This document shows positions 39,901 through 51,400 of a stretch of 64,000 nt of DNA, in pieces. The notes under the pieces are model-generated. The model searched no databases. It was not told the DNA's origin and saw only the letters and a list, made by a program, of their open reading frames with translations. The position numbers and the translations under genes are program-made. Source of the DNA: Nautilus pompilius (taxonomy: Eukaryota > Mollusca > Cephalopoda > Nautilida > Nautilidae); contig JACATO010000333.1 of the NCBI GenBank assembly GCA_018389105.1, positions 868,001-932,000 of the forward strand, written 5' to 3'. Positions within the stretch are counted from its first letter, which is position 1. Each line of letters begins with the position of its first letter.

Positions 39901-42433
39901 GAACAGCGTACTTCACAGGTACCCTCTACAAATAAATTACCAGTAATTACCGGTAAATTTGAACCTTAAAATCGGTAATCAGTAACGGTAAAGTAAAATT
40001 TCAATCAGGATTCAAACTAGAGGTCCTCAACCTAGCAGTCCAGTAGTTTATCGCTGGACCACCACCATGTTACATACAGTAAACATTTTTTTTTCTTAAT
40101 GCAATTGAAAAAATGTTTAGTGATCAATTTTCTTTCTCTATGAATTTCAGACTTCACAATGTCAGATTTTGGGGTGTTTTTTTTTTTTTTTGCCTTAAAC
40201 TTTATTTGTCTATAGATATCATCCATATATTTGGAAAAAAACATACATTACTTATTAAAATCTATATATGGATTACATCAAAGCTGAGCTAAAGAAGAAA
40301 ATATTACAAATGTAAAGCTAGAAGAATATACAATTCACATTGTTGAAGAAAAATCAGGCAAGTTAGTCTATCAAATCAAGAAACGTTTTAAATTTTCTTT
40401 CTGCTATAAAAAGAAAGATAAGCAATCAGCACAAACTTATGTATGAGAAAAGACAAACATTTAGACTCTGCATCCCATCATACATCCAGTCAGTTTTTTT
40501 TTTTTTATCTTGTAGGTAATGGGAAACAGAAACCATAGCAAAAATAACAAACTGTTGAGTTTTATTTATTATTAAAAATGCTAATTTTACATGTTGGGAA
40601 ACTTAAGAAATAGGTACAGTTCATATTATAATCACCCCCCCCTAAAAATCAAACAGATGCTGACATTTTTAATAAGATTTACCTGAAATCTGTATGTATA
40701 AAAAGACAGACCTCAATAAATAATTTGCAAATGCCACAATATCCATCTTCAACATACACACACACACACACACAAAAAAAAACTCAACCAAATTTTCATT
40801 TACTGACACACTAGTTTTTTCCTGTCTCTTCGAAAGTGAAAATTGAATCATCCTAAATTTGATGTTAATACACACAAATTCCTCATCAGAAATTAGGGTT
40901 AAGTAGTGAAACCAACACTATAGGGTATTACCCTCAAAATCCAACCAATGAAAAGTAACATGAAAGATTAATAAATGAGAAGCATGTAATGAATGCTGCT
41001 TCTGCCCAGTGACAAACACGAGGGATTATTTATGGAAATCATTACTAACATCATAATTTGATGGGTAGTACATCTGCTCATAGCCTCTAGGCTGAAGTTC
41101 TTCATGATGCAAAGATGGGAGGTGTGAAAAGGAGCTTGCCAGGTCAGGTAAATCCTGTAGCCAGTATGCCTGTGTCAGTTGTACTAAAAAACAGCAAAGA
41201 GAACAAGATTTATCTATGAATAGCCAGAATGACATGAAAAATCTGGCAAAGCACGATTTTCACCTGACCTGGCTTGTCTGTTTCACACCTTAGGCACTAG
41301 TATGGCAGAAAATTTTTTTGTTTTTTTATAACTACATGTCATTGTTATCCCAGACCAACCTCAGCAGCAATTAAGTAAACAGAAACTCACCAACTGAATG
41401 AAGTGAATGGTATTTATAAAAGAAACAGGCTTGAAAACAGCTCTTTTTCACAGATTATTTTTTATGGTGGGTTTTATTTCAGTAATAAATTTTCAAGACT
41501 TCAAAATAATCACTTAATAAATGTTTAAATTAAATGTGGAACCCTTTGAAAATCTTAACACATGGTTATTTTATAGTGTATACCTTTCAATATGGTCCTA
41601 TGCTCACCTGTACATATGAAAAACTGAAACAAGCACAAGACTATTAAAGAACCCACAAAAATTTGAATTTAAACTATGCACATATGCTCAAATCATCAAA
41701 ATATCTAAAATATGTATGAAAGTCAAGTTTTCATGTCAGAAATTTAAAATAAAATCTTTTGGTTCAAACACTGTATAGTGTAATAGATTTTTAAAAGTTG
41801 AATAACAGTTTATACCATTGACAAAATTGGCTTTGACTAATAAGCTGTAATATGCCAATGTTCCAGTAGAAAATAATTAGCAATCTCAAGTTTTACTAAA
41901 GATTTTTTTTTTTTAAACGAGGCTCTTAAATTTGACACAAACTGCAGATTCTGTCATCAAAACATTGTCTTAACTGAGCAATATTCTGAGTAATCCATAT
42001 TGCTATCTTTTAGGGATCTTTCTTTTGTGCCAGCAAAATTTTCAGAATTTTTTACCTTACCACAAAAATGAGTTGAATGAGCAAGTTCTGTTCAAAAGAG
42101 GATAAATCAAATTTTTCAGTGTAAATAGGTAGGCTAAATATATAGCTCAGAAATTCCTTACATTATATTCTTCCCATGTAACTGCAAATAAATTACATTA
42201 ATAAATCATAAGAGAATGATCTAATTCTCCATTAGCTACTTGACTACTATTAAAAAAAAAAGTGCAAGCTATATATATATATTAATGTCCTACTGTGTGT
42301 ATTTATCTAGAATTTAATTACTTTATTATAAACTTTCACCTATTTGTAACTACTACAATATTTTCACTATACATTTTCTACAAATAAAATTATAAAAGGT
42401 ACCTGTACCCCTTTCATAACAACCTGAGGTCAT
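36971..42433 (-). CDS. Putative three-exon gene, product not recognised
   Basis: Three minus-strand segments join in phase: 42433-42403 (ATG to donor CAG|GTACCT, 10 codons plus 1 base), 41183-41050 (acceptor after a T tract ending TTTTTTAG; donor GAT|GTTAGT) and 37179-37036 (acceptor TGCCTTTTACTCAG, stop TAG). The sum is 309 nt, or 102 residues. An AATAAA follows the stop by about 60 nt (36976-36971). The middle part is rich in aromatic residues, Leu, His and Pro (LTQAYWLQDLPDLASSFSHL), and the C-terminal part looks like a compact domain with GGALACKIATMLSSGHVELY and an amphipathic C-terminal helix. No hydrophobic stretch is long enough for a membrane span. The start is uncertain: the same frame is open a further 17 codons 5' of the ATG, up to a TAA, and an upstream exon may exist. 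The family is unknown to me; the third exon is the best supported. Confidence 0.4.
37036..37179 (-). CDS. Putative last exon of the unrecognised gene
   Basis: The acceptor is strong (TGCCTTTTACTCAG). The exon is 48 codons open to TAG at 37038-37036, with coding-like composition, beginning NDILGGALACK and ending LDELWKVLKDI. It is richer in G+C than its flanks. Confidence 0.5.
   Translation of the reverse strand, partial: NDILGGALACKIATMLSSGHVELYCYREYQLTKNPTLDELWKVLKDI
37200..39409. other. No supportable gene; probable intron
   Basis: Lies within the proposed last intron of the three-exon minus-strand gene. Contains poly(A) runs and non-repetitive sequence without recognisable features. Confidence 0.35.
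39410..39995. mobile_element. Non-autonomous element with GGTAAA/ACCGGTAA end arrays
   Basis: It begins TAGTGATGTGCAATGTTGCA, like hAT ends that start with GTGATGTGCA. Both ends (about 39434-39549 and 39936-39997) hold irregular repeats of CCGGTAAA, CCAGTAAA and TGGTAAAGT with palindromic AATTACCGGTAA-type units. The 39590-39930 core is much richer in G+C and CpG than its surroundings and is open for 122 codons on plus (39578-39946) and 92 on minus; neither resembles a known protein. A tRNA-headed SINE abuts or interrupts the right end. Confidence 0.45.
40003..40071 (-). mobile_element. tRNA-like SINE head
   Basis: The minus strand carries GGTGGTCCAGCGATAAACTA (A-box region) and TAGTTTGAATCCTGATTG (B box GTTTGAATCC, close to the GGTTCGAATCC consensus). 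The CCA-end and acceptor stem of a real tRNA are absent, and the sequence runs straight into the GGTAAA element. Confidence 0.55.
40754..40774. repeat. (CA)n microsatellite
   Basis: About ten CA units, slightly imperfect at the left (CATACACA), followed by poly(A). Confidence 0.85.
41050..41183 (-). CDS. Putative middle exon of the unrecognised gene
   Basis: The acceptor TTTGCTGTTTTTTAG is good. Two bases complete a Val codon and 44 sense codons follow. The proposed donor GTTAGT is unusual. If it is not used, the frame instead reads seven further codons to a TAA at 41028-41026, making this a terminal exon. Confidence 0.4.
42403..42433 (-). CDS. Putative first coding exon of the unrecognised gene
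   Basis: ATG at 42433-42431 encodes MTSGCYERGT plus one base, then a good donor CAG|GTACCT. No acceptor with a pyrimidine tract lies just upstream, which favours a first coding exon carrying 5' UTR rather than an internal exon. Confidence 0.3.
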
Positions 42434-42499
42434 CTCCAGAAAATGGTTGCCATTTAGCTCCCAGTACCATATGTAGGTTTTCCATTATGTAAGGTTTTT

Positions 42500-44959
42500 T
42501 GTTTTTTTTTTAAAGCTTGACATCTATAAGTAAATTCTCATTATTACTATTACTTTTTTATGACTACTATACTACAGACCTGTTAAGGTTCACAGATCAA
42601 AGTAATTTTCTATACTTAGATTGTTACCAATTATTTTCTTATTAAATGTGACATTATTTTAGAAGAATTATTAAATTGTAGGTAAAGCACTAACTGATTG
42701 ATATGTCAAACTGCCCCAAACAAGCCAATCACATCAGTAGCATTAATCTAATCTTTCCTTACATTTTTAAAAAGATTCTTTTAACTACTCATATTTGCAA
42801 GGTAGTCATTCTAAAAGTCTAGATAAATTATCACCACCAGAAAATAAAAAGAAGCCAGTACTACAAATATGCTTTCAAACGCACAAAAATTTGGAATGTA
42901 GAAAATGTCTGGGTAGAAAAAAAAAAGTATTTTTTTTTAGTTTTAAATTAAAATTACTACTACAATTTCACATGATTGAGAAAATTGTTTCTAGGCACAA
43001 AAAAGAACTTGGTGTTTTGAGTTCATAAATTTGTTTTTTTTAAATATTCATTTTTCTAATATACATACATTTTAACTACTTATCAAAAGTTTTAAGAAAT
43101 TTTCTGTAAGCGTGCATACTAGACTGACTCCTCTAATCATAATGACTTGCATTTTCAAAACTTAATAGATTGCTCAGAGATATAGTTGTTGTATGGATTT
43201 TTTGCACAATTCAACAGCATCAGCTTAGTAAACTAAAAAGGCATTTAGTGTAGCATGTTTAGTAGCTGTAGTACAGCCCCCCCTTTCAAGCCCAAAATGG
43301 ATCCAGGCTGCATTTAATGCATAAGCAATGTCATGGTTTGGTTTCTCTCAATATTCTCTCCCATTGCCAGCTTTCTCACAGGATTAATGGTTTCTTCCCA
43401 CCTAACTGAAGAGTTACAACAAACAGGCTATCCCCACCTACACATTTATCTAATGCTTCATTCATTTGTAATGTTTGCAAAAAAGAAAAAGCAGCCATCT
43501 CTTCCTAAACTTGGTAAGAGTCCAGATCATATATTTTTTCTTTTAATTTCACTCATTATTCATTTATATACCAGTATCAATTGAATGTAATAAAAATTTT
43601 AATTAATAAAGTTTACAAAATACAGTAATCAGACTGCCAATTAACTCTCAAGACTATAGGTATAATAGTAGCCTAAAAATAAGTCTTATGTTTTCAATGA
43701 GTTGAAAAGATTCCCTTGTATAGATATTTTAAAAAATTAAAAAAAAAAAAAAAACACTTTCAAAAATGTTTGAATTGTTAGTTAATAAGTTGCATTAAAT
43801 AGTAGTACAGGAAACATACCTACTGGAAGCTACAAATGTAGACTCACAAATTAAATATTCCATATATAATCAAATTATTAATGCATATAGTTTGATGTAT
43901 TTAAGCTTGTAAATGATAGAAAATCAATACCAAAATATGTTCAAACAAATGTAAGGCTTTTCATTAAAAATAGTTTATATTTGATGAATTGTTTTATTGG
44001 AAAGTCCAAAATTGGATTCTCCTCCCCATTTCTACAGTAAGACAGTATTTTCAGATAAGATAATTTTAAAATTTTACAGTTGGTGATATAATACAATTTA
44101 ATCACTGCAAGTTTGTACAATTATCATATTTGTTTTCCAGAAACCATTACTTGACCAATGAATAACATTTTGAGTGAAATTTGTGACAAAGATTAATTTA
44201 TATAACAAACCGTAAGAGAAAACAGAGATAAAAGTTAGTTCTTGGACAGAGATCCTTTTTATTCTCTCTCTTCCTTAGCCAACCTCATATCCATGTGAAT
44301 TTGAAATTACCCCTTTGTGTAAAGACTTTAATTTAAATAAGAACACACACTACAAACTATCTTAGATTTTCTAATTTTAAACATCAGTAAAAACCATTAG
44401 TAAAGCAATTATATTTCATCCAAGTCCTGACTACAAAAGTAGTTACCTATTATGTATGCATTAAAATGATTGTGAAGAGAATATTGCATGTTGCTCCCAC
44501 TTTGTTAACGTCTTTAGTGACCTTAAGATTTGTTAGTAAACTTCTCATGGTTATATATGACAGCTAGTAGATTTTAGCTCCCAGAAACTTCTGGTTAGGG
44601 AGAATTAGTTTGGAAATGGGTTAAAAACAATTTAAAAACAAATTTAACTAAAACAATACTACTCGAAAGATTGAAAATTGAGGATAAAAAGGTGGATGGT
44701 TAAGGCAAATCAATACAATTTTAAAAAAGTCTATTAAGCTGAGTTTCTAATTATGATGAAAATGAATTCATCTAATAATGCTGTAAATCGGGAATATTTG
44801 GCAATTATAAAGATGTAAGAATTGTGGCTTCGCTTTCAGATCCACTACATCAGACTTCATGGCATACCTGAACAAGTGTCGTTCTTCTTCCATTTCATTT
44901 TTTCTTTCTTTTTTTTTTTTATTTCCCCGATGTCTTGTTAAGGTAAATTATTTCAGTTC
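42500..44959. other. No supportable exon; probable 5' intron of the minus-strand gene
   Basis: A+T-rich. Near 44870-44900 a short minus-strand ATG frame (MEEERHLF) ends at a CAG|GTATGC donor, but its phase does not fit the downstream exons. Confidence 0.35.
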
Positions 44960-46350
44960 CAGGTAAGCGGGTAAACCTACCTCCGTCGTCGAGTCAGTCA
45001 GTGGCTGAAGAGACGTGATGTACCTGCTTTTAAGTTACACAATCAAGTTGATAAGGTTTGTGAGTGTGTGTGTGTATGGGGGGGGGAACAGGGGAGGACA
45101 GACAGAGTCCTAGGCAGGCGGGATCGCGCGAGGACAAAGCGACAACAAAATCCCCTCAATCGTGAATACGGGCGGGCGGCTTGATCCCTTTTAACGCCGA
45201 GCGAGGTAGACTAACTAACCTACACCTGCACATAAATTTCTCCGGTCAGTCAGTTTCGCCCAGAACCAGCAGCAGCAGCGACGAACTGCCTACGAACGAG
45301 TGACAAGTCAACATACTGTGTTCGCTTATGCTGGCGCCTAATCTAACTGGGGCTGGAGACACACGACCAGGAGGAGGGGTAGGAGAGGGAGAGGAAGGGA
45401 GGGGGTACTTCTCAATATCGTAAACGTAAAAAAATAAGCGGGTCTCGCTAAGTGGAGGAAAAAAAAGAAAAAAAAAAGAGAGATTTTAAATAAATAAATA
45501 AATAAACGTAAGTTTCACACACCGTTGTCTGCGTTAATCTTATTATTTCAAGCTGCTTTGGTTTTAAAAAAAAAAAGAGAGAGGAGAAAATGTTTTCTTT
45601 TTCTTTATTTTTTTTTTTAAATCGACGACATTTCAAACGGGTTTGATTTGAATGCGTATAATGTATGTGTACACATATATATTTAATTTTAAATGAAATG
45701 GAGAGAATTTCTCAAGGATGGCATAGGTTTTCTAAAATCTCTTTCCTCGAACAGAAATAAGCGAAGAAGAACGCAGCAGCGAGGAGGAGGAGGAGGAGGA
45801 GGGGAGACCCCTCCCCGCGGGGTCGTGATGTACGTACGTACCACCAGACAAAAGCAATATTTTAATTAACCGACGAACGTACCATAAAGAACACCTACCG
45901 GACCGGGCTTCAGCGGTTCGTCTCACTGCAGATCTCCACGACGCGGTACATCCTGAGTCGGCGCTCGGCGGTTCGCACTGTCGCCCCCAAATGTACCGAC
46001 TTCAAACGCGAGAAATCATCACCATATTGAAAATCAACAGAACACACTTGCTGGGTGGTGGTGGTGTGGGGGGGGGGGGGGCTGTTACTTTTCCCTCCCT
46101 CCCGTAGTTTTCTTACACCGGCGTCGAGTACTGATAAGCGCCTATGCGGAAACTTTCCCTGGAACACGCAGAACCTAACTCCGGTCTGTTTGTTTCAGAA
46201 CGCGTCGACGGCCCAAATGATGCTAACTCGAAAAGGGACAGTTAAATATTTTTTCGGAGGGAGGTTTTTTAACGCTCTGCGGAAATCGGAGGGAAGGAAA
46301 AAAGTGCCTGCGAGCGAATTCTCGTCGAAGTCTCGTTCACCATACATTCA
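44960..46350. promoter_or_regulatory. CpG-rich promoter-like region
   Basis: CpG is abundant here, unlike the flanking tens of kb. The block holds GC-rich and GA-rich tracts, a (GAG)n run and G homopolymers. Strong donors occur on both strands: plus CCAG|GTAAGC after 44962, minus GACGGAG|GTAGGT before 44980 and minus CCG|GTAGGTG before 45898. This looks like a CpG island with untranslated first exons, possibly bidirectional. On the minus strand it lies 2.5 kb upstream of the putative three-exon gene and is its natural promoter. No long convincing coding exon was found inside; the open frames here are composition artefacts. Confidence 0.55.
45778..45804. repeat. (GAG)n trinucleotide repeat
   Basis: About eight GAG/AGG units inside the CpG-rich promoter block, probably in an untranslated first exon. 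Confidence 0.9.
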
Positions 46351-48010
46351 ACAGATGAAAATTTATTTACTTAAAGCTGACATTAGCTATTTCACAATCT
46401 TTATATTTAATAAGTATAATTTTTTTATTTTAAATAGTTTCTCTCATTAATGAATAGGATACTATTAGTTGGGAGCGGTATGTCACATGATATGTCAAAA
46501 TGGCGCGGGTAAATTGTAACCAAACTTCATTTTTAGTAGTAAACTGTTGATACTCGTTTGCTATCCTAAATAAACCTTATATTATATTACAGAATATTTT
46601 TTTGGTAACATTTTCATGATTATATTATTTATTTTGTTCAGCAGAAGCTGATAAAATTGAAAAAAGAGCGTTAATGTCAGTCATTGTCTCTAAACGACTT
46701 AGTGATTCTATGATAATTGACTAAAACTAACAGAACCAGTCTCTGTTCCTTCCTACCTCCTGGTAGGGGCAGCAGCACCCACCCTTAAAAAAGTCTGGCT
46801 TCATTCCCTACCAGAGAAAGAAAGGGTATGAATACATTAGTAGGTATGGATTTAGAAATTTAATTGATTCATAATATATGAATAAATCTTTATTACTTAC
46901 CTTCTGACATTTAGTTTTGTCTCTTCAGCAGATTTTTTTTTGAGATGCCTGAAATCGTAGGGTTTCGCTCTTATTTGTTTGATCTGGTTTATTATTATTA
47001 TTACTACTATTATTTTCGACAATATTACAATTTAATTTGCTTTACTTTGGTTACTGCAAATCAGAAAACTCGTGACTTATGTTCCACAGGATGAGACATC
47101 AAATTTTGAGTTTCTATGTTTTTTTTTACAATTTTAAAATGATATATTTAATAAAATCTGATTTATTAGGAGCATTTGGTGGAAACGAATAGTTTTAGAA
47201 CGTTAAGTAAAAAAGAAATTGCATTTAAAAAAATATATTTTTAGAAAATTATTGTTCAAAATAAATTCAAATAAGCAAATGTTTTATCTAGACTCAGTAA
47301 TCTGGAATGAGATGAAGAATTTGTTTTTCTTTGGAGAGAAAATCTGAGTTTAGTATTTAATTTTCAAATTTAAATGCTTAAAAAGGGCTAATCAGAAATA
47401 AAAAAAAAAGTTTTCTCAACTAATGTCAGTAACTCTGAATACATTTTATCATTAAATTATTTTGATTGTAAAAGATGTAAAATTTACCCTGGATTACTTA
47501 TAAAAAATGAATTGCAAGCAATATTTGACCATGCCTTTCACTTTTTTCCCTCCATTTTATCACAAATCCATTTGTAGTTTTGGTTTTAAAACTTTTATGT
47601 CAACTTAAATGCAGTTAATAGATATACAAATAGACAATCCTGATTGATTAGGTCTACAAATTATCTAAATACTAGACTTTAAAAAAAAAATTATAATGTC
47701 TATAATCATGCATATCAATTCCTAAACTCAGAAAAAAGCACAATCTTCATGTCAAGAGAAAGTCTCTAAAATGTAGTAGTTTTGCCATTCTATGATTTAA
47801 GCAGAAACAAAGAACATTATACTTTGCAAAAAAATGTAACATTTGTAAATGATTAGTAATTGCTTTTTCTTTTTTACAATGATTTTGTAATTACCATATC
47901 CATACCAACAAATTATTGACAAGTATAAATAGAAGCAATGCCACCTATTAAAGTGAGCAATGCTATTTTCTAATAAGAGGTTTGTCCTCACAAAGTGACC
48001 ACATGGATAT

Positions 48011-48286
48011 TTGGAATGTTTTAACCTCAGAATAATGATATCTACTGTTCTTATGCCATGCAAAAGTCTAGACATTGTAAAGGAAGAAGTGCTTAGATGT
48101 TTGGCTGAAAAAATTGTGAAGAAAAGTACAGGGATGGTGAACTATTGCATTGTCCTGGCTCTACATGCTTACAAGTTTATTGATCTGCAGCCTCACTTTC
48201 AAATTACAAGTTTAATGTACCAACCTGTAGCTTGCTACACAACTGCTGTTGATGATACTGTAGCACAAATTATCTGGGGCAGCTAA
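48011..48286 (+). other. Unassigned 91-codon open frame
   Basis: The frame is open from ATG 48011 to TAA and is less A+T-biased than its surroundings. The middle reads CKSLDIVKEEVLRCLAEKIV, with regular hydrophobic spacing like a real helix. An acceptor-like AACCTCAG precedes codon 8, so this could be a terminal exon or an old processed copy. I do not recognise the protein, and no homology is claimed. Confidence 0.2.
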
Positions 48287-48471
48287 GAAGCATCACATTT
48301 AATACAGCATACCATGAAAACACCATATGTAAAAATCCAGGTTTCTTGTATTTCTTTTCATGTAACGTTGTACCAGATCAGTGATTGTTTAAAACAACTT
48401 TTATTATAATATTCACCAGCAACAATTACTTGTTGAGTTTCAATTTACAATAGTATATTTATTGACTTGCT

Positions 48472-48493
48472 GTTTATTTATTTATTTATTTAT
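48472..48493. repeat. (TTTA)n tetranucleotide repeat
   Basis: Five TTTA units ending in TTTATCG. A similar (AAAT)n run lies at about 45488-45506. Confidence 0.85.
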
Positions 48494-51400
48494 CGTGTAC
48501 TTGGTCTATCCTTTCATTTCATTTCATCTGAAATTTAAAGTGTTTTCTGAATTTCTTCCAAAGCTATAAATTTGGTGTTCACTTGGAGGGTTTTATTCTC
48601 AGGGTGAAAATTAGTGAAAGAATAAGCTGATAATAAATTAAAGCAGTTCATGATTGGCCAGAAAAAAAAAAATTATCTCTGTTAGCATAAAGTCCTTATG
48701 AGAAAGAAATTTCCACCTTTTAGAAACAGGAGAGAAAGTTGGCAAAAAAAAAAACTTTTTTTTAGTTCTCGTTTCTTTTAAAATTAATATTTCCTAATCT
48801 TAGCTTATTGAATTTATTTATGCGACAAACAAAAATGTAGCCCAGGTGACTGGTCAAATCTTTGCTGCATCCAGTAACTTTCTAAAATCAACATTTTCGT
48901 CTGACACAATATTTGCTCTGTAGGTCAATGCTGCCAGATGAACACTCATACACACAGCTTTTTTTTTAGGCTATTTATTACAGATGCTGTGACATGCTTT
49001 GGCAAGATCAAATAAAAGATGAACAGATATGTTGTGACTGTCATCAGGCATAAAGCTGCATCTTTGTGATTATTAATTACCATGATCCTCGGGGCCTTAT
49101 GCAGCAAAGTGGTTTTTACTGGTCTTTCATTTCCAATAACGGAAGTTCTCTCCTACTGGTGATCTCCAAAAACGAGTGAAAATATTTTTTTTTTTTAAAT
49201 TTTAAAAGCAAACAAACTTGTCAGTCAGTTTATTGGTTGCTTCAATTCATTTTCATTTTGGATACAGCAGACATTTTTGTTATGCAATGCATTTGTTGGT
49301 TACAAAATGTTGTTTGTTTGTTTTTTTTTTAAAACATTTTTCAAATGTCAGTTTCTTTCTTTCTTTTGTTATTTACAGAAATATGCATTTTCCCCAAACA
49401 ATATCAACTGGCAACAAAAATACAAGCTAGAGGAGGCAAAAAAAAAAATAATAAAAGAAATAGATTTAATTAGTAATATAGTAATGGTATATTTAATCTA
49501 ATGAGGTTCTCCTGGTATCATTAAAAATTAAAACAAAAGTAAAATTCCATCAAATATTAAATAAAATTCTCAAATAAATATTTATGCTTAATTTTCAGCA
49601 AAGTCAAATTAAAATAAAGCTAAGTTAGTTAATGGTTTGTGTATTGTTGTTTAAGAAAAAATTCAAATGCTTCAGGTGCCTATCTTGGCCTGAGAAAAAG
49701 CTTTCCACTGTCATGACTTCAAGGTCTATGAAGCATAGTACTATAAATCAGTATTGAACCCATTATTTATAAAACAACTCAAAAAGTACACATTTTTTAT
49801 TCAGTCCATAGTATTAAAAGATTTCATCAAAAACCCAGGACTAGAATTAAAAAAACAATTTTTATTAATTAACTGAAATGTACTGGAAATAAGACTTGAC
49901 TGATTTTTATACATACCTTAAATGAAGCCATTAACACATTTCACATAGGTAATGTTTTACATTATGATGTTCCATCATGTGCAACCCACACAGGTATAAA
50001 ATGCAAATTTTCATGTGGTCAAGAAGAGAAATCTATTTTGCAATAGATCATTCTTCTTGTTTATTATATAAAGGAACATTGAGGGTTGTTTATAAACATT
50101 GGGTGCAATAACTTACCTTTTATTAATTTTAAGGAAAGGTGGTGTTGTAGCCATGTAAAATAATGTGCTGTATGGCATCTGGTCTTGTATCGTATCTATG
50201 TGAGATGGTGCCCCATATGTGCAGATATTCCTGCTTTTCCAATCTCAGTTCAGAATTCAATATGCATGGTGATGGTTAGTCTCCAAAGTATCAGTATGAA
50301 AATGTTTAATTGCTTCTTATGCGTATGAGATAAATTGTGATTAATAACAAGCACAGAAGCCAAGTCATAAATAATAGTGGCATTTCTTTAACATTATCTA
50401 AGAGTATTGTATGTGTGTTTTCAGTATCTTAAACACATACATACAACACATCATTACACTTGTGACCAAAAAGTGTTAATTCAGTTACAGATATTGCAGT
50501 GAGTTCTGTAGCAAAACATCAGTGATCTAAGAGATTTTTTAAACAACACAAATAAAACAGAAAATTATAAGGCAGTTCCGACTTTGCTACCAGCAACAGT
50601 AATATCTAAGACAATATTTTTGATTTGAGGATAGTAAAACAAAATAGCTGATATTGATTGACCTAAATGTGAAAAAAAATATATCCCACTTACACTTAGT
50701 TACTATGTATTTCTAATACATGAAGTCATTCATTCTATAAAAGGCAACTCTGTGATAATAGCTCAGGATTTTAATGTATGGAATCAATAAAATGGCTAAA
50801 ATTTGGCTTTTTTATTTTAAAGCTTTTGAATAAACCATACAAAACAGTAATCTATCATTTTTTAAAATTTACTTTTTAAGTAAATATTATTCATTAAAAC
50901 CATTCTCTCTACTCCACCTGTCATTCTTTAAAAACTCCCTTTAATCAACAAAGGGTACAGACCTTTGTGCTTTATTAATCTTTCTCTGACAGTCTGCAGA
51001 TAGCCAACATGTAACAAGCTGATTACAGGGAGACCTGGTACCTGCTAAAGAAGATTTATGGTACTTATAACTGTGTTCGGTCTGCTGGAAAATTGTTAAT
51101 CAGAAACTACACAGCTTATTATGAGAAAAAATTATAGCTGCTTGGAAGCAGTCAGTCGCACTGTTCTCAGGAGACGTCAGTGAAATACCCTCAATTATTA
51201 ATGGGCTCCTTCATCTGCATCGTGCAGCTGAATCCCAGGATCATTTGGTTCTCATACATGTTTGATGGAGTTTGTATCAGATTCCAGCACAAAGCTTGGT
51301 CACTAGCTAATTGTTGCTAAGGCTTCAGATTACCAATTTTTGCCACTTTTTGCATCACGAGATAAAAAGTGTGCATCAAATAAATTTTAAATTGTTTCAA

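Noticed and set aside
40003..40071. Intact tRNA gene
   Set aside because: A and B boxes are present, but no paired acceptor stem or cloverleaf closure exists; better explained as a SINE head.
42431..42484. Extension of the first exon 17 codons upstream of the ATG
   Set aside because: The frame is open back to a TAA but no acceptor with a pyrimidine tract exists there, so the ATG at 42433 was kept as start.
44868..44900. Minus-strand ATG exon (MEEERHLF) ending at CAG|GTATGC
   Set aside because: Its phase does not fit the 41 or 37 kb exons, and it lies just downstream of a stronger donor that would place it in an intron.
46055..46450. 131-codon plus-strand open frame
   Set aside because: It lies in the CpG-rich promoter block, starts in a G homopolymer region, has no recognisable domain, and loses all coding character downstream; GC-rich DNA gives long chance frames.
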